DNA of 64,000 bases. Source: Epiperipatus broadwayi. Its lineage: Eukaryota; Onychophora; Udeonychophora; Euonychophora; Peripatidae. Position 1 is the stretch's first letter. Each line of letters opens with the position of its first letter. Made by a program: the position numbers and the translations under genes. Positions 60,431-64,000 of this stretch are shown here, piece by piece. The notes below the pieces were generated by a model. That model saw nothing but the letters and a program-made list of their open reading frames with translations. It did no database searches and was not told the origin of the DNA. The stretch is from contig JAQFVV010012422.1 of assembly GCA_028023455.1 (NCBI GenBank), forward strand, positions 6,631,710-6,695,709, written 5' to 3'.

Positions 60431-61251
60431 AAGCCTTTAAATACGGTCTACGTATTTGAACGGCTCATTCCTAACTTATCAAATAAAACGATGCATTTTT
60501 AAATATTTTCCCTTTATAACTTTCTGCCCTGCGGCTCTAGAACAAAAGAAATAAACGACCATCAATCCCAACGATATGCTATAAGTTCAACCACCAACTC
60601 ACACGCATGTGATATGCAACGCACCGCATACAATCAATTCCACACAGACTTATCTGGTTATGTGACCGGAAACACAAAAAAAAAACCCCAAAAAAAAAAA
60701 ATCTCCTTTTTCTTTTTTTTTCTTTCTACGTGTCAGGACCTTCTAACCGCACTCTGCTACTTCAGAGTCTTATGAGCGAGGGTAACTAGAACAAAATCCG
60801 ACTTAAGTAGGGGTCGTCCAAGACCGTGCTCGCCTTTGGAGCTTTGTGGGTGGGACGGTATGTGAGTGCCGTGCTCTCTTTGGAGACTTATTGGCTTAAG
60901 TTTAAATAGGTCGGTCAACCATGTCGGGAACAACATTTATATACAGGACGCGACACACCACATGCCCAATCCAAGCAACCAACCCCGCCATCCACCGTCA
61001 GACTCGATAGACCGCTCCCATCTCAAATCTCCCTAGCCACCTTTATCTAACTCTCTAGCCTACAAAACAATGAAGGAGAAAAAAAAAATTCGACACACAT
61101 ATATAACTTCAAATGTGGCCTTATATAACGGCCCCTATACTTAATAATATCATTGTTAAATATTAAACCCATACCCTAATAAAATAATTTAAACAAACAC
61201 ACAAAAAAAAAACTTTCAGCCTATGTCCAATTACGTGTATATATCTTAACT
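60431..61251 (-). other. Non-coding interior of the LTR element
   Basis: About 820 bp between the gag stop and the polypurine tract, where protease, RT and integrase would lie in a complete element. No frame with catalytic motifs is present. A TATATAAA word occurs at 60937-60944 on the minus strand. Confidence 0.6.
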
Positions 61252-62304
61252 CTATCGGCTATCCTTTTTCCCGGATGAACTCGAAATCTTTCCCTGTCCA
61301 TAATTCGGCTTGCGTGGCGGTCGTGGCTCTTCATGTTCATACTGCCATTTCGGTCTAGTATTACCATCCCCTCGTTCGGGATCCTGCAAGTCCCAATCCG
61401 ACCCTCCTTCTTCCGTCCCAAATTTCACAACTCGAGTATCGTGAGTTTCTTTTCCTCGCTCTATCGGTAAATTATAATCATAGGTGCTCATATCAATCGC
61501 ATTAAGTAGCTCAGCTACCTCCTCCATGGACGCTTTCCTTATGCCTAACATCATTTGTTCCACCTTCATCGGCATGTTATGCCTCACGATCCGAATGATG
61601 TGGTTTTCCTTTAAATTGCATGCGTCTAACGTTCGCAGCTTTGCCACTTGTCGATGGAAAAATTGTGAAAAACTTTCTTGCTCTCCTTCCCTATATTTCT
61701 CCTGCATAATCCGATATCTAGCCAACTCTTGACGATCCTCTGACCAAAAACTATCTCTCATCTCTCGTTGATATTCTTCAAATGTCGTAGGTTGTTGAAA
61801 CAACGAATTCCACCATGATAGCGCGTTTCCAGTTAGGTTGCTGCAAGCAATAGCGATTTTGCTTTCCTCAGCCATCGGGTTAACGCTAAAATATCTTCCC
61901 AGACTTTGTAAGTGTTCCACGGGAGCTTCTCCCATTTGGCCGGCAAATGGCCGAACCTTTAAAAATTGGTTTACATGGGCCTGCGCTGGTACGTACTTCG
62001 TCACGGCTTCCCTTTCTTCTGCTATTTTTGTCTTTTCGCCCTCAACCTGTTTCTCATCTACTTTCTTTCCCTTAGACTTCTCGTCTTTATCTATACTTCC
62101 TTCCTTCTTTGACTCTCCTTCGTTCTCTTCTCCTTGATTAACTCCTTTTATTCTTTCCATTTGCTGCTCTAATTTTCGCAGCCTTTCCTCAAATCGATCT
62201 TCGAATTTTTGAAATCTTTGTTCCAATCTTTCCAGAATGACCTCCAAAATCTTCGATTCTTCCTTCTTTTCTTGGTCCATTTTCTTTTGGAGTCTTGTTT
62301 TCAT
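61252..62304 (-). CDS. Retrotransposon Gag (capsid) protein, intact
   Basis: 350 codons with no interruption. Residues about 10-60 form a charged coiled coil (EVILERLEQRFQKFEDRF). Residues about 60-100 are acidic/Lys-rich low complexity. Residues about 108-270 are a Ty3/gypsy-type capsid: FLKVRPFAGQMGEAPVEHLQ, CSNLTGNALSWWNSL, FEEYQREMRDSF and SFSQFFHRQVAKLR. The C-terminus is basic and Pro/Ser/Gly-rich (RPPRKPNYGQGK, then GKKDSR), with no CCHC zinc knuckle. Gag would assemble the particle that packages element RNA. The start at 62304 is about 300 bp from the primer-binding site. The intact frame suggests recent activity or selection on Gag. Enzymes must come from another element. Confidence 0.9.
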   Translation of the reverse strand: MKTRLQKKMDQEKKEESKILEVILERLEQRFQKFEDRFEERLRKLEQQMERIKGVNQGEENEGESKKEGSIDKDEKSKGKKVDEKQVEGEKTKIAEEREAVTKYVPAQAHVNQFLKVRPFAGQMGEAPVEHLQSLGRYFSVNPMAEESKIAIACSNLTGNALSWWNSLFQQPTTFEEYQREMRDSFWSEDRQELARYRIMQEKYREGEQESFSQFFHRQVAKLRTLDACNLKENHIIRIVRHNMPMKVEQMMLGIRKASMEEVAELLNAIDMSTYDYNLPIERGKETHDTRVVKFGTEEGGSDWDLQDPERGDGNTRPKWQYEHEEPRPPRKPNYGQGKISSSSGKKDSR

Positions 62305-62607
62305 TCACACTATATTTTACTAAATATATTTTGATATCTTAAAAAAAAAATCGTAGTAATTTGTTTTGGCTGCTTCCAAAATCACAACGTGGTAGGTTTT
62401 CTTTTCCCCCCCCCCCCCAAAGCGCCATGCTACGTGTCTAATTTCTTTATCAACCACTCGGAAAACTATTTTCTGTCTTTCAATAAAACTATTTTAATCG
62501 AAACAAACTTCACGTCTCTCTAATATTTCTATTTTACTCCCCCTCCTTTCCCTTATCGAATTTTTAATCTTTCTACTCGGGCCCCCATACATTCCATTCT
62601 TCATAAA
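62305..62607 (-). other. 5' leader of the LTR element
   Basis: Untranslated region between the primer-binding site and the gag start. It contains a C-run at about 62407-62418 and pyrimidine-rich segments. A packaging signal is expected here but not recognisable. Confidence 0.5.
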
Positions 62608-62625
62608 GCCTTAGTTGGGACGCCA
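62608..62625 (-). promoter_or_regulatory. Primer-binding site
   Basis: TGGCGTCCCAACTAAGGC on the minus strand begins one base after the LTR end. The TGG start complements a tRNA CCA end, as in most LTR retrotransposons. The tRNA species was not identified. Confidence 0.75.
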
Positions 62626-62626
62626 T

Positions 62627-64000
62627 TGTAACGGGTGTACTCGTTTACCGTATACTTATTAGTTCTTATCATAAAAAAAAAATATCTATATTTCCCCTTT
62701 TTCTTTTTAAGCAAAAAGAAATAGTGATAAGAAATTTCGTATTTCTCTCACAGCATATTTATGGACGTCAATCATTGACTCCAAGCGCCAAACTTACTTT
62801 TTACATAAGTATTATGCTGGAAGAGAAAAATACGATAGTAATAGGGCCTCTCCACTAGCTCAGTACTCAGGGCGGGTGGCCAATAAACCGTAGGAAAATG
62901 TACGGGGGAAAACTCTATGCAACCAACAGCGAAACTCGGATCAATTGTTTAAATTCATGAACTATATTCTATGAGTCAAATAATAAAACATACACATGTA
63001 ATATAAGCCTTAAAATAAAACACCTTTTATTATAATATATTTCTTTTTTTTACTTTTAAGAAAACATATTTCCCATACCCTTTTAACGTTTACATAACCC
63101 AATAAAACCTACATATGTATTTGTGTGGATTTACAATAGAACAAGAAAAACGAACGTATACACAGATAAAAATCTAATCAGCTGTATTTGAATGGCCTTA
63201 TCATAAAAAAAATATATATAAGTTTCTTGCCTTCATTCGTTCTCTTTGAGGGTTTCAGAAAAACGTGGTAATTTTTGGAAAATAAAATATCTTAAGTTCA
63301 TATTACCTGCACTTTTTGTCCGATGTGATCCCCGGGGATATCAAAATAAGAAGAAAAACACATGAAATCCGCAGCAAAACGTACGAGACAGTTCATCACG
63401 CTTCAGTTCATTCCGAGTCGGATCGATTCCCTTGCGAAAAGTTGATAGATCTCCGGTAGATGTTCTCCGGTCACTGCCGCATGGACTCTTCGGGGTAAGG
63501 TCCAGAAAACCCAGCACGCTTAAGCTTTTACCCCACCGTACTCATGTTCGGCCGTAGCCTTAATTACTCTTCTTAAAAATATATATAAAAAAAAAATTGA
63601 ATATATTTTTAATTTTTCTCTTTCTTCTTTGAAAACCAAAATAATAATGACACTAGTTTAAAAAAAAAACTACGTCTCCACTCTCCCTGTCACTTTTTCT
63701 TTTCTTTTGTTTTCGCAAACACAGTCCGTCCCCTTTCTTCCCCACCACGTGGGATAGATGGCCAGTTAAGCTAATAAGCAAAAGAACTTTTCGCACCTTC
63801 GGACATTTTGGCAATTAACATTCCGGAAACCCTTTTCTCCAACCTTCTTTTTATATTTTTTTTTTCATTCAAATTCCCCAGATAAGACCTTCGATGTTTA
63901 ATATATTTCTTTTTTTTTTTCTTACAATAATCTCTTATCTTGGATCCAAAAATGTATTCATACGTTCGTTTCTAAAATTGTCTATCCACACCGCAAATAC
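62627..64000 (-). repeat. 5' LTR (cut by window end)
   Basis: Duplicate of 58831-60205. It should continue about 211 bp further to the equivalent of 60415. It supplies the promoter for gag on the minus strand; the TATAAAAAG equivalent lies near 63847-63855. Confidence 0.9.

Larger units (their letters stand above)
58831..64000 (-). mobile_element. Gag-only LTR retrotransposon (Ty3/gypsy-like), truncated by the window end
   Basis: Read on the minus strand: 5' LTR (starting beyond 64000, ending at 62627), primer-binding site (62608-62625), gag (62304-61252), about 840 bp without coding sequence, a polypurine tract (about 60416-60429) and 3' LTR (60415-58831). The two LTRs are almost identical over the 1.37 kb that can be compared. 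No protease, reverse transcriptase or integrase is present between the LTRs. The element is therefore non-autonomous and recently inserted. Its expected right end is about 211 bp past the window. Confidence 0.85.

Overview
This is an AT-rich piece of a metazoan nuclear genome, probably from an invertebrate. Evidence for that: long intron-like AT-rich stretches, one clearly spliced protein-coding exon, abundant non-LTR retrotransposons of the RTE and CR1/Jockey types, tRNA-derived SINEs, MITEs, hAT relics, a Ty3/gypsy-type LTR element and very long (ATT)n microsatellites. No bacterial-style genes, operons, rRNA or CRISPR array were seen. I cannot name the species from this sequence.

Host genes. 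The only confident host coding sequence is one 130-bp exon at 28976-29105 on the minus strand. It encodes an EF-hand of a delta-type phosphoinositide phospholipase C and has consensus splice sites at both ends. Much of the surrounding sequence is therefore probably intron of that gene. A second, weaker coding-like patch is the GC-rich island at 58592-58830 (minus), a possible terminal exon or exon relic touching the left end of the LTR element.

Layout. 0-6.6 kb: SINE fragment, fold-back element, RTE copy 1 (minus) and an older LINE tail. 7.7-9.6 kb: a long palindrome and a MITE that share a small hairpin motif. 10.2 kb: a promoter-like patch. 13.3-14.9 kb: dead hAT transposase with its right terminus. 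14.9-19.2 kb: two copies of a dispersed repeat carrying (TTA)n. 20.6-23.9 kb: diverged repeat array and a polypurine tract. 27.7-28.2 kb: inverted repeat with a nested SINE. 29.0 kb: PLC exon. 30.2-33.4 kb: the best RTE copy (plus). 34.4-38.4 kb: a full-length CR1-like LINE flanked on both sides by (ATT)n, the right-hand tract about 716 bp long. 40-50.7 kb: five members of one MITE family, two SINEs and hAT ends. 47.9-52.3 kb: an old RTE copy split by a 992-bp DNA element with an 8-bp target duplication. 52.6 kb: a perfect hairpin. 52.8-53.2 kb: another LINE tail. 54.1-55.7 kb: two more RTE fragments. 58.8 kb to the window end: a young LTR element with near-identical LTRs and only a gag gene.

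How the parts relate. The retrotransposons form a layered insertion record: old RTE and hAT copies carry younger MITEs and SINEs, while the LTR element and RTE copy 2 look recent. The RTE and CR1 copies supply endonuclease and reverse transcriptase types that could mobilise SINEs in trans. The gag-only LTR element must rely on a pol-bearing relative elsewhere. Apparent frameshifts in RTE copy 2 and in the CR1-like element lie mostly at or near homopolymer runs, so some may be assembly errors.
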